In this document: positions 39,247-46,777 of the stretch, one piece after another | Layout of the letters: every line of letters starts with the position of its first letter | How positions within the stretch are numbered: position 1 is the first letter of the stretch | From: Bradyrhizobium manausense | GTDB lineage: Bacteria > Pseudomonadota > Alphaproteobacteria > Rhizobiales > Xanthobacteraceae | NCBI RefSeq assembly: GCF_018131105.1 | Contig: NZ_JAFCJI010000001.1 | Span: 2,170,001-2,234,000 of the forward strand | Length of the DNA stretch: 64,000 bases | Direction of reading: 5' to 3' | Translations under genes and position numbers: made by a program | The notes under the pieces: generated by a model | Told to the model about the DNA's origin: nothing | Databases searched by the model: none | What the model saw: the letters and a program-made list of their open reading frames with translations, nothing else

Positions 39247-39382
39247 AAAGGGCGAACTGTTCGTCCGCGCGCGGCTGCGTATAACAAAGCCGGTTGCGCT
39301 TGCAAAGGACGAATTCGCCATCATTCGCACAGCATCGAGGAAGGGCTGATCGGGCCCCTCCCCGGGCTCGGGTCAAGCCGCG

Positions 39383-39751
39383 TTACTCGGCGACGAACGA
39401 GGTGGTCTTGGTACCGGAATCGTAGCGCAGCCGAAGCGCGGTGAACTTGCAGAGGTTGACGTTCTTCCAGAGCACGGACTCGTTGTAGTTCTCCCAGTCG
39501 ACGCGGATGTTCCAGACGCAACCCTCGTCGTCATCGTCGAACTCGACATAAGTGCTGGCCTGGTTCTGCAAGACCTTGTCGAGCTCGTTGTCCCATTCGT
39601 CCAGGCCATCGTCGGGGGCGTTGAAGCCCAGGAATTTGATGGCGTAGCCGGTCTCGTTGACGACGGTGACGTTGCGGGCGTCGGCCGCGAATGATGGCGC
39701 TGCGGCAATCGCAAGACCGATCGCGATCAGTCCAGACAGAAAAAACTTCAT
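39383..39751 (-). CDS. Secreted hypothetical protein (122 aa)
   Basis: This protein has a clear signal peptide (MKFFLSGLIAIGLAIAAAPSFAA) and a GGAG ribosome-binding site 9 bases before the ATG at 39751. The mature part is acidic, with VVNETGYAIKFLGFNAPDDG, FDDDDEGCVWNIRVDW and two cysteines (about residues 78 and 96) that could form a disulfide. I see no catalytic motif and do not recognise its family beyond small exported Bradyrhizobium-type proteins. Confidence 0.75.
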   Translation of the reverse strand: MKFFLSGLIAIGLAIAAAPSFAADARNVTVVNETGYAIKFLGFNAPDDGLDEWDNELDKVLQNQASTYVEFDDDDEGCVWNIRVDWENYNESVLWKNVNLCKFTALRLRYDSGTKTTSFVAE

Positions 39752-39962
39752 GGGAAATTCTCCGGATCGAAACAGACTCCGGCGCCTGACGTCGATCGGC
39801 GCAGGCGCCGCGGCAACCAATGGCGTTGCCTTGAAGTGTTCGTCCGGAGCGTGGTCGAGAGTTTCGACGGCCTCTCGACACGCGCTCCGGCTGTTGCGCG
39901 ACGCGAGACGCGCAACAGCCAGTTACTATCGTTTCGAATTCTCCGTAGCAATGAACCCGCAT

Positions 39963-41672
39963 TCATAGATCCGCGGAGTTTGTTTTCTCCGGCGCGGACA
40001 CTGCCACCGGCGCCACCGCGGCACCGTTGGGCTTGCCGGTCACGGCACCGACCAGCGCCTTCACGGGATCGTCGCCCGGAGCAAAACCGCTCTGGCGCAG
40101 GATCTCGTCGATCATCGGACGCAGGGCGTGGACCTTGAGCAGCTCGCCGGCGAGCCCCTCGCCGAAGCCGACGCCGCCACCTGCGGGTCCGCTCCCGTTG
40201 CCGCCAAACGCGCCCCCGGTGTGCAAGATGCGAACGTCCTTGAGGTTGGCGATCGGCTTGACCATCTCGGCGAGCGCCGACGGCATCGTCTCGATCCGCT
40301 TCTTGGCGATCTCGAAATCGATGACGTTGGCGCCGAGCTTGTTCTGCGCCTCGTTCTTCAAGGTGATGACGGCAGCTTCGGCCTCACCGATGTTGCGCAC
40401 GCCGACCGCCTTGATCTTGTTGGACTCGGCTTCCGCCGTGGCCAAGGTCTTGACGGCCTCGGCGCGGTCGAGCGATGCCTTCTTCTCGGCTTCGGCCGCG
40501 ACGATCAGCTCGGTCGATTTGCGCTCGGCCTCGGTACGCGCGGCGAGCACCTGGGTGAGACGGGCACGGTCCGCGACCTCGACGGCGCGCGCGGTCACGA
40601 CCTTTTCTTCCGCGGAGACGGCCAGTGCTTCCGCCGTCTTCGCCTCGGCGACGGCTTCTGACGTCGTCTTGCTCTTGGCTGCGATCTGGATCTCGTTCTC
40701 CTGCGTCGCAATCTGGATTTCGCGCTGCGCGTCGGTCTTGCGCTTGTTGATCGCCAGATCCGACTCGATCACCGCGGTTTCCTTGACCTGCTTGGCGCCG
40801 GCCTCCTTCTCGGCGACCGCCCGGTCGGTGTCGATGCGGGCGTTCTCCTCGGTCAGGCGCGCGGTCTGCGTCGCGGTTGCGACTTCGGCGCGGGTGCTTG
40901 CCGTCTTGTTGGCGATGTCGCGCTCCTGCGACAGCTCGGCCTCCTTCTTGGTCCGCTCGATCGTCAGGGTCTGCTGCCGCGCCTCGAGATCCTTCTGCGC
41001 AATCGCCACCTCGTTGTCGCGGACGATCGAGTTACGATCGCGCCGGCGCGTCTCAGTGACGGTCTTCAGCTGGGTCAGACCTTCGGCGTCGAAGAAGTTC
41101 TCGGGATTGAAGAATTTGACATCGGTCTGGTCGAGCTTTGTGAGCGACACGGATTCGAGCTCGAGCCCGTTGGATTTCACGTCGGACTCGACGGTCGCTT
41201 GCACGTGCTTGACGAAATCGCTGCGTTTTTCCTGCAGCTCCAGAATCGACATGGTGGCCGCGACCGAGCGCAGGCCGTCGACGAATTTGGCCTCGACCTG
41301 GTTACGCAGGGCTTCGGCATCATTGGTCAGTGCACCCAGCGTCTGGCTCGCAAGCGCAATGCTCTCATCGTCGGGGCGGACACGCACGTAGAATTCGGCG
41401 ACGATATCGACGCGCAGGCGATCCTTGGTGATCAGGGATTCCCGCTCCTTGCGCTCGACGGTGAGCCGCAGCGTCTTCAAATTGACGCTGGCATAGGAGT
41501 GGAAGATCGGCAGGATCATGGCGCCGCCGTCGAGCACGACCTTCTTGCCGCCGAGGCCGGTGCGCACGAAGGCCTCGTCGCGCGTGGCGCGTTTATAGAG
41601 GATGGTGAAGATGATCCCCAGGACAACGATCAGCGCGACGCCGATCATGGCCGGGACTGCGATATCGAACAT
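39963..41672 (-). CDS. Flotillin family protein (SPFH; YqiK-like)
   Basis: This 569-residue protein has an N-terminal hydrophobic helix (AMIGVALIVVLGIIFTILY), an SPFH domain (about residues 30-210) and a long Glu/Ala-rich coiled coil (about 225-450, many AEAE/KTAEA segments). A Gly-rich patch (GGAFGGNGSGPAGGGVGFGEG) precedes the C-terminal region. Flotillins organise membrane microdomains. It follows the YqiJ-like gene by 11 bases, as yqiK follows yqiJ in E. coli, and is the last gene of a PspA-YqiJ-flotillin operon. Confidence 0.92.
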   Translation of the reverse strand: MFDIAVPAMIGVALIVVLGIIFTILYKRATRDEAFVRTGLGGKKVVLDGGAMILPIFHSYASVNLKTLRLTVERKERESLITKDRLRVDIVAEFYVRVRPDDESIALASQTLGALTNDAEALRNQVEAKFVDGLRSVAATMSILELQEKRSDFVKHVQATVESDVKSNGLELESVSLTKLDQTDVKFFNPENFFDAEGLTQLKTVTETRRRDRNSIVRDNEVAIAQKDLEARQQTLTIERTKKEAELSQERDIANKTASTRAEVATATQTARLTEENARIDTDRAVAEKEAGAKQVKETAVIESDLAINKRKTDAQREIQIATQENEIQIAAKSKTTSEAVAEAKTAEALAVSAEEKVVTARAVEVADRARLTQVLAARTEAERKSTELIVAAEAEKKASLDRAEAVKTLATAEAESNKIKAVGVRNIGEAEAAVITLKNEAQNKLGANVIDFEIAKKRIETMPSALAEMVKPIANLKDVRILHTGGAFGGNGSGPAGGGVGFGEGLAGELLKVHALRPMIDEILRQSGFAPGDDPVKALVGAVTGKPNGAAVAPVAVSAPEKTNSADL

Positions 41673-41683
41673 GATTTTCTCCG

Positions 41684-42352
41684 CTAAATGATGTGCTGGC
41701 TTAGAGTGGCTTTGGACGGTCTGAGTTCATCGTCGGCCTTCACCGCAACGAAACGGGTGTCGACGCGATCGACCAGGAGGACGAGAGTCCCCTGGGGCAA
41801 TGGCGCGGAGTCGGGCGCTGCGACGGCCGAGACGAAGTGCCTGTTACCGTGGACGTCCGCGACGCTGACGCGGCCGGGCGGCCCCTGGTCGAGCGGACCG
41901 ATGACGACCTCACCGATGCGACCGACGAGATCGCCGAGGCCAACAACGTAGCTCTCGTCCTTGGGGATGGCGCGTGCGATGCCACGGCTCGCGGCACGGA
42001 CCAGCGGCACCGAGACGACGACCGCCGCAAGCGAGGCGATGCCGGCCGGCAAGGGCCCGACCACCATCCGCGCCACGTCCTGGATCAGGAAGCCGGTGAT
42101 GGAAAAGGCACCCAGCACCAGCAGCAGGAAGATCAGCAGCGGCACGCCGCCGACGTTGATCCAGGAGATCGCGTTGATGACGCCATTGTCGCTAGGATGG
42201 CTGAAATCGATGCTGGTGCCGAGCATCTCGCTGAGCGAGGCTCCGACCAGCATCGTGACCACTTCGAGCGTGCCGACGATGAGGATCATGGCGGCCGCGA
42301 TCGCGAACGGCCGGACCTCCGGCGACATGACGTGTTCGAGCAATGTGCTCAT
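41684..42352 (-). CDS. YqiJ-like membrane protein with OB-fold domain
   Basis: This 222-residue protein has three to four membrane helices in the first 135 residues and a soluble C-terminal beta-rich domain (from about GLGDLVGRIGEVVIG) of the NfeD-like OB type. It matches E. coli YqiJ in plan and in its position directly before flotillin. NfeD-like proteins partner with SPFH proteins in many genomes. It starts 12 bases after the PspA-fusion gene. Confidence 0.85.
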   Translation of the reverse strand: MSTLLEHVMSPEVRPFAIAAAMILIVGTLEVVTMLVGASLSEMLGTSIDFSHPSDNGVINAISWINVGGVPLLIFLLLVLGAFSITGFLIQDVARMVVGPLPAGIASLAAVVVSVPLVRAASRGIARAIPKDESYVVGLGDLVGRIGEVVIGPLDQGPPGRVSVADVHGNRHFVSAVAAPDSAPLPQGTLVLLVDRVDTRFVAVKADDELRPSKATLSQHII

Positions 42353-42364
42353 GACACGATACTC

Positions 42365-43519
42365 TCAGGAGCGCGACTTCAGCCGCGCCAGCCTCGCCGC
42401 AATTTCCTTGTCGCGATGCAACGCGCTGAGTTCATCGATATCGCTCGAATACGGAATGCCCGGCGGCACGCCGGTGACGCGCGCCACCGCCCTGCCCGCA
42501 CGCAACGCCTTCGCCGCAGCGGCGCCGCCGCCCCGCTTGCGCGGTGAAGTCGAAGCCTGGTGGCTCGCGGCCGCCTCGCTCTTTTCGAGATCGATGCGGC
42601 GCTGTTCCGCGTCCTGGAGCGCTGACAGCACCGCGCGCAGCGACGTGACGCATTGCTCGATCTTCTCGTTGTTCTCGTCGATGGCGCGGGAGAGCACCTC
42701 GAACTGTGCCTCCAGATCCATTTGCCGCGCGATACCGGCGCGGGCGAGATCGTCGCGGCTGTCGGCGATCGCGCCCTCGATCTTGGCGGCGAGATCTGTC
42801 ATTTCGCGTTCGATCTCGGTCCGGCGCGCGTTGAGCCGGTATTCCTCGGCACGCGCGGCCGCAAGCGCTTCGCGCGCCTCGCTCTCTGCGCGCTCGATCT
42901 CGCGGATCGCCTGGCCAACCACTTTCAGCTTGTTGTTGCCTTCCGCCTGCTCGATCGCGTCATAGGCGATGCCGGCGATCAGACGTCCGACCCGGGACAG
43001 GAAATTCTCGGGAGCGGCTGCGATGGTATCCATAGCGTTCTCCTCCTCTGGCAGACTGTTCGGCGTGACGCCGTAGTGAACCTCGAAACCGTCGTCGGTG
43101 CGGATCAGGTGCGCGGGCACGCTCTGCCCCCAGCCCTCCGCATAGCCGGCATAGTCGAAGGGCACGCTGAAGCGCCCTTGCACGGTGGAAATTGAAATCG
43201 TGGCCGGCCCCTTGATCTTGGCGAGCTTGTCGTCGAGCGGCAGGCGGCGGCCTTGCGCGGCGCGATAGTCGGCGCGGTCGCGCAGACCCAGCGTCACCAG
43301 CCGCGACGGGAGCGCGGTCTCTTTGCGGATCGGCTCATAGGCATGGGCATGCAGCAGGACGACATTGGAGCCCACATTATGGGTCCGCGCGACATCATCC
43401 AGGATCTCCATCATGCGGTCATAGGCCTGGAACGTCGCCTCCATGGCGGCCTTGGCGGCCGGGTCAGGGGCTAGCCTGTAACGCAGCGCCGATGGCGCAT
43501 GTCGGGGCGACGGGCTCAT
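42365..43519 (-). CDS. Fusion protein: TnpB-like N-terminal domain + PspA/IM30
   Basis: A single 384-codon frame. Residues ~13-152 resemble the N-terminal WED/REC part of IS200/IS605-type TnpB: YRLAPDP opening, LPSRLVTLGLRDRADY, then TISISTVQGRFSVPF and the closing RTDDGFEVHYGV. RuvC motifs and the zinc finger are absent, so no nuclease activity is expected. From residue 163 (MDTIAAAPENFLSRVGRLI) the frame is a complete ~222-residue PspA/IM30 protein with the typical long coiled coil (KVVGQAIREIERAESEARE) and a basic tail. The PspA part has its own Shine-Dalgarno (43041-43048). The operon partners are YqiJ-like and flotillin. The PspA call is firm; the TnpB-like call rests on remembered motif patterns. 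Confidence 0.8.
   Translation of the reverse strand: MSPSPRHAPSALRYRLAPDPAAKAAMEATFQAYDRMMEILDDVARTHNVGSNVVLLHAHAYEPIRKETALPSRLVTLGLRDRADYRAAQGRRLPLDDKLAKIKGPATISISTVQGRFSVPFDYAGYAEGWGQSVPAHLIRTDDGFEVHYGVTPNSLPEEENAMDTIAAAPENFLSRVGRLIAGIAYDAIEQAEGNNKLKVVGQAIREIERAESEAREALAAARAEEYRLNARRTEIEREMTDLAAKIEGAIADSRDDLARAGIARQMDLEAQFEVLSRAIDENNEKIEQCVTSLRAVLSALQDAEQRRIDLEKSEAAASHQASTSPRKRGGGAAAAKALRAGRAVARVTGVPPGIPYSSDIDELSALHRDKEIAARLARLKSRS
43041..43048 (-). promoter_or_regulatory. Internal Shine-Dalgarno before the PspA part
   Basis: On the minus strand GAGGAGGA lies 7 bases before the ATG at 43033, inside the fusion gene. It is the best ribosome-binding site of the operon, so PspA could be made alone from 43033. 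The same bases code for a Glu-Glu-Glu linker. Confidence 0.6.
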
Positions 43520-43528
43520 GGAAAGCAC

Positions 43529-43551
43529 TAAAGCACCATTTTGGTGCTTTA
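43529..43551. promoter_or_regulatory. Perfect inverted repeat before the PspA-fusion operon
   Basis: Arms TAAAGCACCA and TGGTGCTTTA flank a 3-base centre. The site ends 9 bases before the ATG at 43519 on the minus strand, and a third GTGCTTT follows it. The place fits a repressor or activator site, or an mRNA hairpin over the start. Confidence 0.55.
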
Positions 43552-43801
43552 CAAGAGGGAAGCTCGATCACGTTCCACTGATCCTGATGCATTCTATGGG
43601 TTAGTCGCTGTCGCCTGGAGCCGCGTTCAAGGCGGGGCATCACTTCCCTAGAGCCCCGCAGATCAAGACTTCTTGCACGCGCGGGTTGCAATTTTACGGA
43701 AGGTCCTTTGCGACCTGGAACGCGGGATCGACGTTTGCCGCCCGGCCCTCTCCAAACGTCGTTGCGAGAGCCCTCGCGACGAAACACTCAGGAATCCGTC
43801 C

Positions 43802-43843
43802 GTCGCGACCGTCTGGATTGCTTCGCTGCGCTCGCAATGACGG
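43802..43843. repeat. Dispersed palindromic repeat (RIME/REP-like), right half only
   Basis: The stretch GTCTGGATTGCTTCG...CTCGCAATGACGG matches the right half of the elements at 9075 and 30042; the left arm is not recognisable. It lies in the gene-free stretch 43552-43903, where I see nothing else. Confidence 0.65.
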
Positions 43844-43903
43844 ATCAAGTAGACGCATCTTCGCATTCTCGCGACGTGTTTCGCCCGAGCCTTACACCTT
43901 CAC

Positions 43904-44452
43904 GCCACCCTCCGATGTCAGAGGGCGCAGGGAAGACCGGGTGCCGGCTGGCACCCGCGATCCACTGTGCGAAGGTTGCGCTACAAGAGGCTGCACAGCG
44001 GCATACAGGTGAAGCCAAACATCCGGCCTTCCCTGCGCAGTGGGTTTACGGCTTATGCCGAGCTCTCCCCGGGGAGCGATGCACTATTGCCCCCGTCGCC
44101 TTGCAGATGGCTGATGCGCGAACCCGGTTGGGTCGCACGCATCACCGCAGGACTTGACGCACAGACTCCGGGCGTCAGGACGACACGGTTTTACCGTACG
44201 CTGACCGCACCGGTCGTTTGCGCGACGCTCTCGCTCACGGTTGCCCGCCCTGCGATATCAGTCGCGCCGATGCCGTCGGCGTCCACCACGGCTCACCCCA
44301 CGTTCGTGACGATCGCGATACGTCCCTCTGACCGGGATGAGGTGGCGGATGTCTACGGCAAATCAGAATTTCGGTAAAGCGGAATGTTTCTGTCTGGCCG
44401 GATTGACCCGCTGATTGGGTGTTTTGCCCGTCGGGCAACGCAAGCGATTGTG
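43904..44452 (-). repeat. 549-bp dispersed repeat, copy B (inverted relative to copy A)
   Basis: Reverse complement of 24121-24669, same length, differing by scattered single-base changes. It includes the same nested hairpins. The two copies lie 19.2 kb apart as an inverted pair. The following 44453-44677 contains no gene that I can support. Confidence 0.85.
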
Positions 44453-44677
44453 GGTGACGCTACGCCGATCCGTCTACGAAGTCCGGAATCTGATCAGAAC
44501 ATTCTGGAAGCAGATCAGTTGGTCATGAATCCATCAGGTATGATCCGACGGCTTTCAGGATCTATGCCGGATTTCGTTCCCTCAACAGCTTGTCCGCAGC
44601 ATATCCCCACCCGCGTCAGACGGATTTGCGCCTGCAGGGCAAAGCACTTGCTGCGCAGAAATCCACAAGACGCCGGT

Positions 44678-44944
44678 TCAGCCGCCGGCCTGGTCGAACA
44701 CGGTGCGGCAAGCCTCGCTCAGGCTTGAGCGGTTACGCCGCAGGCAGGCCGTGATGGCCTTGACGTTCGGGATCTCGCCGGCACAGAGCCGATAGACGTC
44801 GGGGCTGCAGGCCTTCCGCTGCTCCGGTGTTCCCGGCTGGGCCTGGGCGGCGGTGGCAAACAGCGTCAGGAACAGCCCGACCGTCGAGGCGGCGCGACGC
44901 GCCCGGCTCCTCACACCCGCAAACCGCAAGAACCTCGCCTTCAT
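44678..44944 (-). CDS. Small secreted cysteine-rich-repeat protein (88 aa)
   Basis: This 88-residue protein has a signal peptide (STVGLFLTLFATAAQA) and a GGAG 9 bases before the ATG at 44944. The mature part has four cysteines in CSPDVYRLCAGEIPNVKAITAC and EACRTVF, the pattern of the Cys-rich repeat (GLG1-like) also found in small exported rhizobial proteins. The function is unknown; two disulfides are likely in the periplasm. Confidence 0.75.
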   Translation of the reverse strand: MKARFLRFAGVRSRARRAASTVGLFLTLFATAAQAQPGTPEQRKACSPDVYRLCAGEIPNVKAITACLRRNRSSLSEACRTVFDQAGG

Positions 44945-45200
44945 GACCGGTCTCCTGTCTGTCCTGCTTGCCCGGCCGCCGTCGGCCGGTGTGGGCAAAG
45001 AGGTAGAAGGAATAAATCACGGGGGATGTGATCTCTTTCACACTGGCACCCTCGCATAGGAACCTAGGCTCCGATGGGGACTTAAGACATCGCTAACCAA
45101 ATCGCTTGCGATCGCCCGATCGTTAAAATGCGAACAATCGGATCAATCGGGAAACAAACCGGCTTTGCGACAGTGCGCCATCCGCGTTCCGGAGGGTGCG

Positions 45201-45395
45201 ATGAGCGAAGCCGAATTCAACTTGATGCTGGATGCCGTCCACGACGCCATGATTCATGACAATTTCGCGCCCGCTCCGGAGGAGGATTTCGTGCCCCGCT
45301 CGTGGAGCTTCGATGCGTCTCCCAAAGCCGCAAACGACAATGAGGGCGCGTGGCCCTTGGTGCCCTTTCCGGAGGGCTGGTACGCCGCCTGCTGA
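45201..45395 (+). CDS. Small hypothetical protein (64 aa)
   Basis: The ATG at 45201 has a strong GGAGG 5-10 bases before it. The protein is soluble and acidic, starts MSEAEFNLMLDAVHDAMIHD and ends with ANDNEGAWPLVPFPEGWYAA plus Cys. I recall similar short proteins in Bradyrhizobium-type genomes but know no function. It lies 90 bases before tRNA-Cys. Confidence 0.7.
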   Translation: MSEAEFNLMLDAVHDAMIHDNFAPAPEEDFVPRSWSFDASPKAANDNEGAWPLVPFPEGWYAAC

Positions 45396-45480
45396 GATCT
45401 CTTGGCTCAGGCTGACGTAACGCGGCGGCTCGCGGGGTTGCCTAATCCGCTGATCCCCTATATTGCTCCGCCCTCGTTGA

Positions 45481-45554
45481 GGCCACGTGGCGGAGTGGTT
45501 ACGCAACGGTCTGCAAAACCGTGTACACCAGTTCAATTCTGGTCGTGGCCTCCA
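45481..45554 (+). tRNA. tRNA-Cys (GCA)
   Basis: A 74-base cloverleaf. The acceptor is GGCCACG paired with CGTGGCC, the anticodon loop is CTGCAAA with anticodon GCA, the T-loop is AGTTCAATTCT, the discriminator is T, and CCA is encoded (45552-45554). Confidence 0.95.
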
Positions 45555-45711
45555 TCACAACTCCCTGATATTCCAACATAAAATGAACCGGCGCCGGTTC
45601 CACCTCACCTGTGGGCGTTGCTCGTGCGAGTCGCCCTCACCGGGGTTGCCCGGGAGTGCCTGGAAACTCCCGATTCAGATCGTCCGGCATAACCTTCGCA
45701 TCAACTGAGTG

Positions 45712-45882
45712 ATGCAAACGAGCGCTGGAGTGCACGTGGGCGATATCGTCCGATTTGTTTCGAAGTCCGAGCAGGAGCGGGCTCGCCTCATACGTGAGGC
45801 GCGCGCGATCTATGACAGCATCTTCCCGCCTTCTGCCCCCGACCAGGGGACGCAGGACGACGAGGAGAGCGTCAAGAATTAA
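45712..45882 (+). CDS. Small hypothetical protein (up to 56 aa)
   Basis: A short frame with possible starts at ATG 45712 and at GTG 45730 and 45736; GGAG at 45727-45730 fits the GTG at 45736 best. The protein has a charged helix (VRFVSKSEQERARLIREARA then IYDSIFPP) and an acidic tail ending ESVKN. I recall this short family as repeated in Bradyrhizobium genomes; its function is unknown. Confidence 0.55.
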   Translation: MQTSAGVHVGDIVRFVSKSEQERARLIREARAIYDSIFPPSAPDQGTQDDEESVKN

Positions 45883-45996
45883 CGGCAGACCGAGCCGAGT
45901 CTCTTTCGCGCTCTGGATTCGGCTGCCCGTTCTTTGTTCCGCAGCTGTCAGTTCTGCATCTGCGCCCTTGGCAGGGCCATCAGCCGGAGTGAGGAA

Positions 45997-46740
45997 CTAG
46001 GCAGACCGCTTACCGCGGCGAAAATCGCGACGGCGACCTTTTGGGGCCGGCTTCGGCGCCAGCTCCGGCATCTCGGCCTGAACCTCGCGATAGCGTGTCA
46101 ACAGCCGTTCAAAACTGGCGTTCAGCGTCTCGGCGATGTCGGGACGCCGCTCGAGGCCAGCCAGCAGCGTCGCGGCCGCTTCGATGGTGGAGAGCCCGTC
46201 TTTCCGCGGCTCCTTGCGCAGGTGGCCATAGCGCGACGGACGCGCCGGATTGAGGATCACGCGCTGGCATTTGAGCATCCAAGGATTGCGCCACCATAGC
46301 GCCTTGGCCTGGCTCCAGGTGCCATCGAGCAGCACCACGCCTTCGAGCTTGTTGAAAATGGCGCGCTGGTTCTCGGCGACCTCGCCCTTGCGATTGAGCG
46401 CGACGATCTCGCCGTCCACGTCGAGGTCGGCCGCACGCGCGGAGCCAAGATAGAGCACGGCCCAATGCGAGGCGTTCTCGATTGGATGGCCGAGCGCCTT
46501 GGACAGGCTCGGCCAGGACAGGCCGACTTTCACGGTCGCATCGGCGAAATGCCTGGCCAGCAGCCGTGCGGTGCCGAGCGTCCTGTCCTGCTCCTGCGGA
46601 TGCTGGAGGATCAGGAGCGACAGCTTGTTCTCGATCGGCGTGACACTGTCGCAGATGCAGAGCGGCATCGGCTTCTGGCAGTGCGGACATTCGGGAATCG
46701 GCTCGGGCGCTGCGGCCGCGGTTTCGGCTGGGGTCGACAT
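45997..46740 (-). CDS. DTW-domain tRNA-uridine aminocarboxypropyltransferase (TapT type)
   Basis: This protein of about 247 residues has an N-terminal zinc-binding cysteine set (CPHCQKPMPLCIC, near residue 18) and the DTW-family core with LLDGTWSQAKALWWRNPW near residue 137. Members (E. coli YfiP/TapT) transfer an acp group from SAM to uridine in tRNA. The C-terminus is very basic (KGRRRDFRRGKR), suited to RNA binding. The ATG at 46740 is chosen; the frame extends to 46776. It ends next to the efflux operon, which converges neither with nor depends on it. Confidence 0.87.
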   Translation of the reverse strand: MSTPAETAAAAPEPIPECPHCQKPMPLCICDSVTPIENKLSLLILQHPQEQDRTLGTARLLARHFADATVKVGLSWPSLSKALGHPIENASHWAVLYLGSARAADLDVDGEIVALNRKGEVAENQRAIFNKLEGVVLLDGTWSQAKALWWRNPWMLKCQRVILNPARPSRYGHLRKEPRKDGLSTIEAAATLLAGLERRPDIAETLNASFERLLTRYREVQAEMPELAPKPAPKGRRRDFRRGKRSA

Positions 46741-46777
46741 GATCGCCGCTATACGCTTCGCGCGGCGGTTCAACAAC

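Noticed and set aside
43464..43866. Minus-strand frames with RHCERSEAIQ-like peptides
   Set aside because: This peptide is the translation of the dispersed palindromic repeat, not a protein signature.
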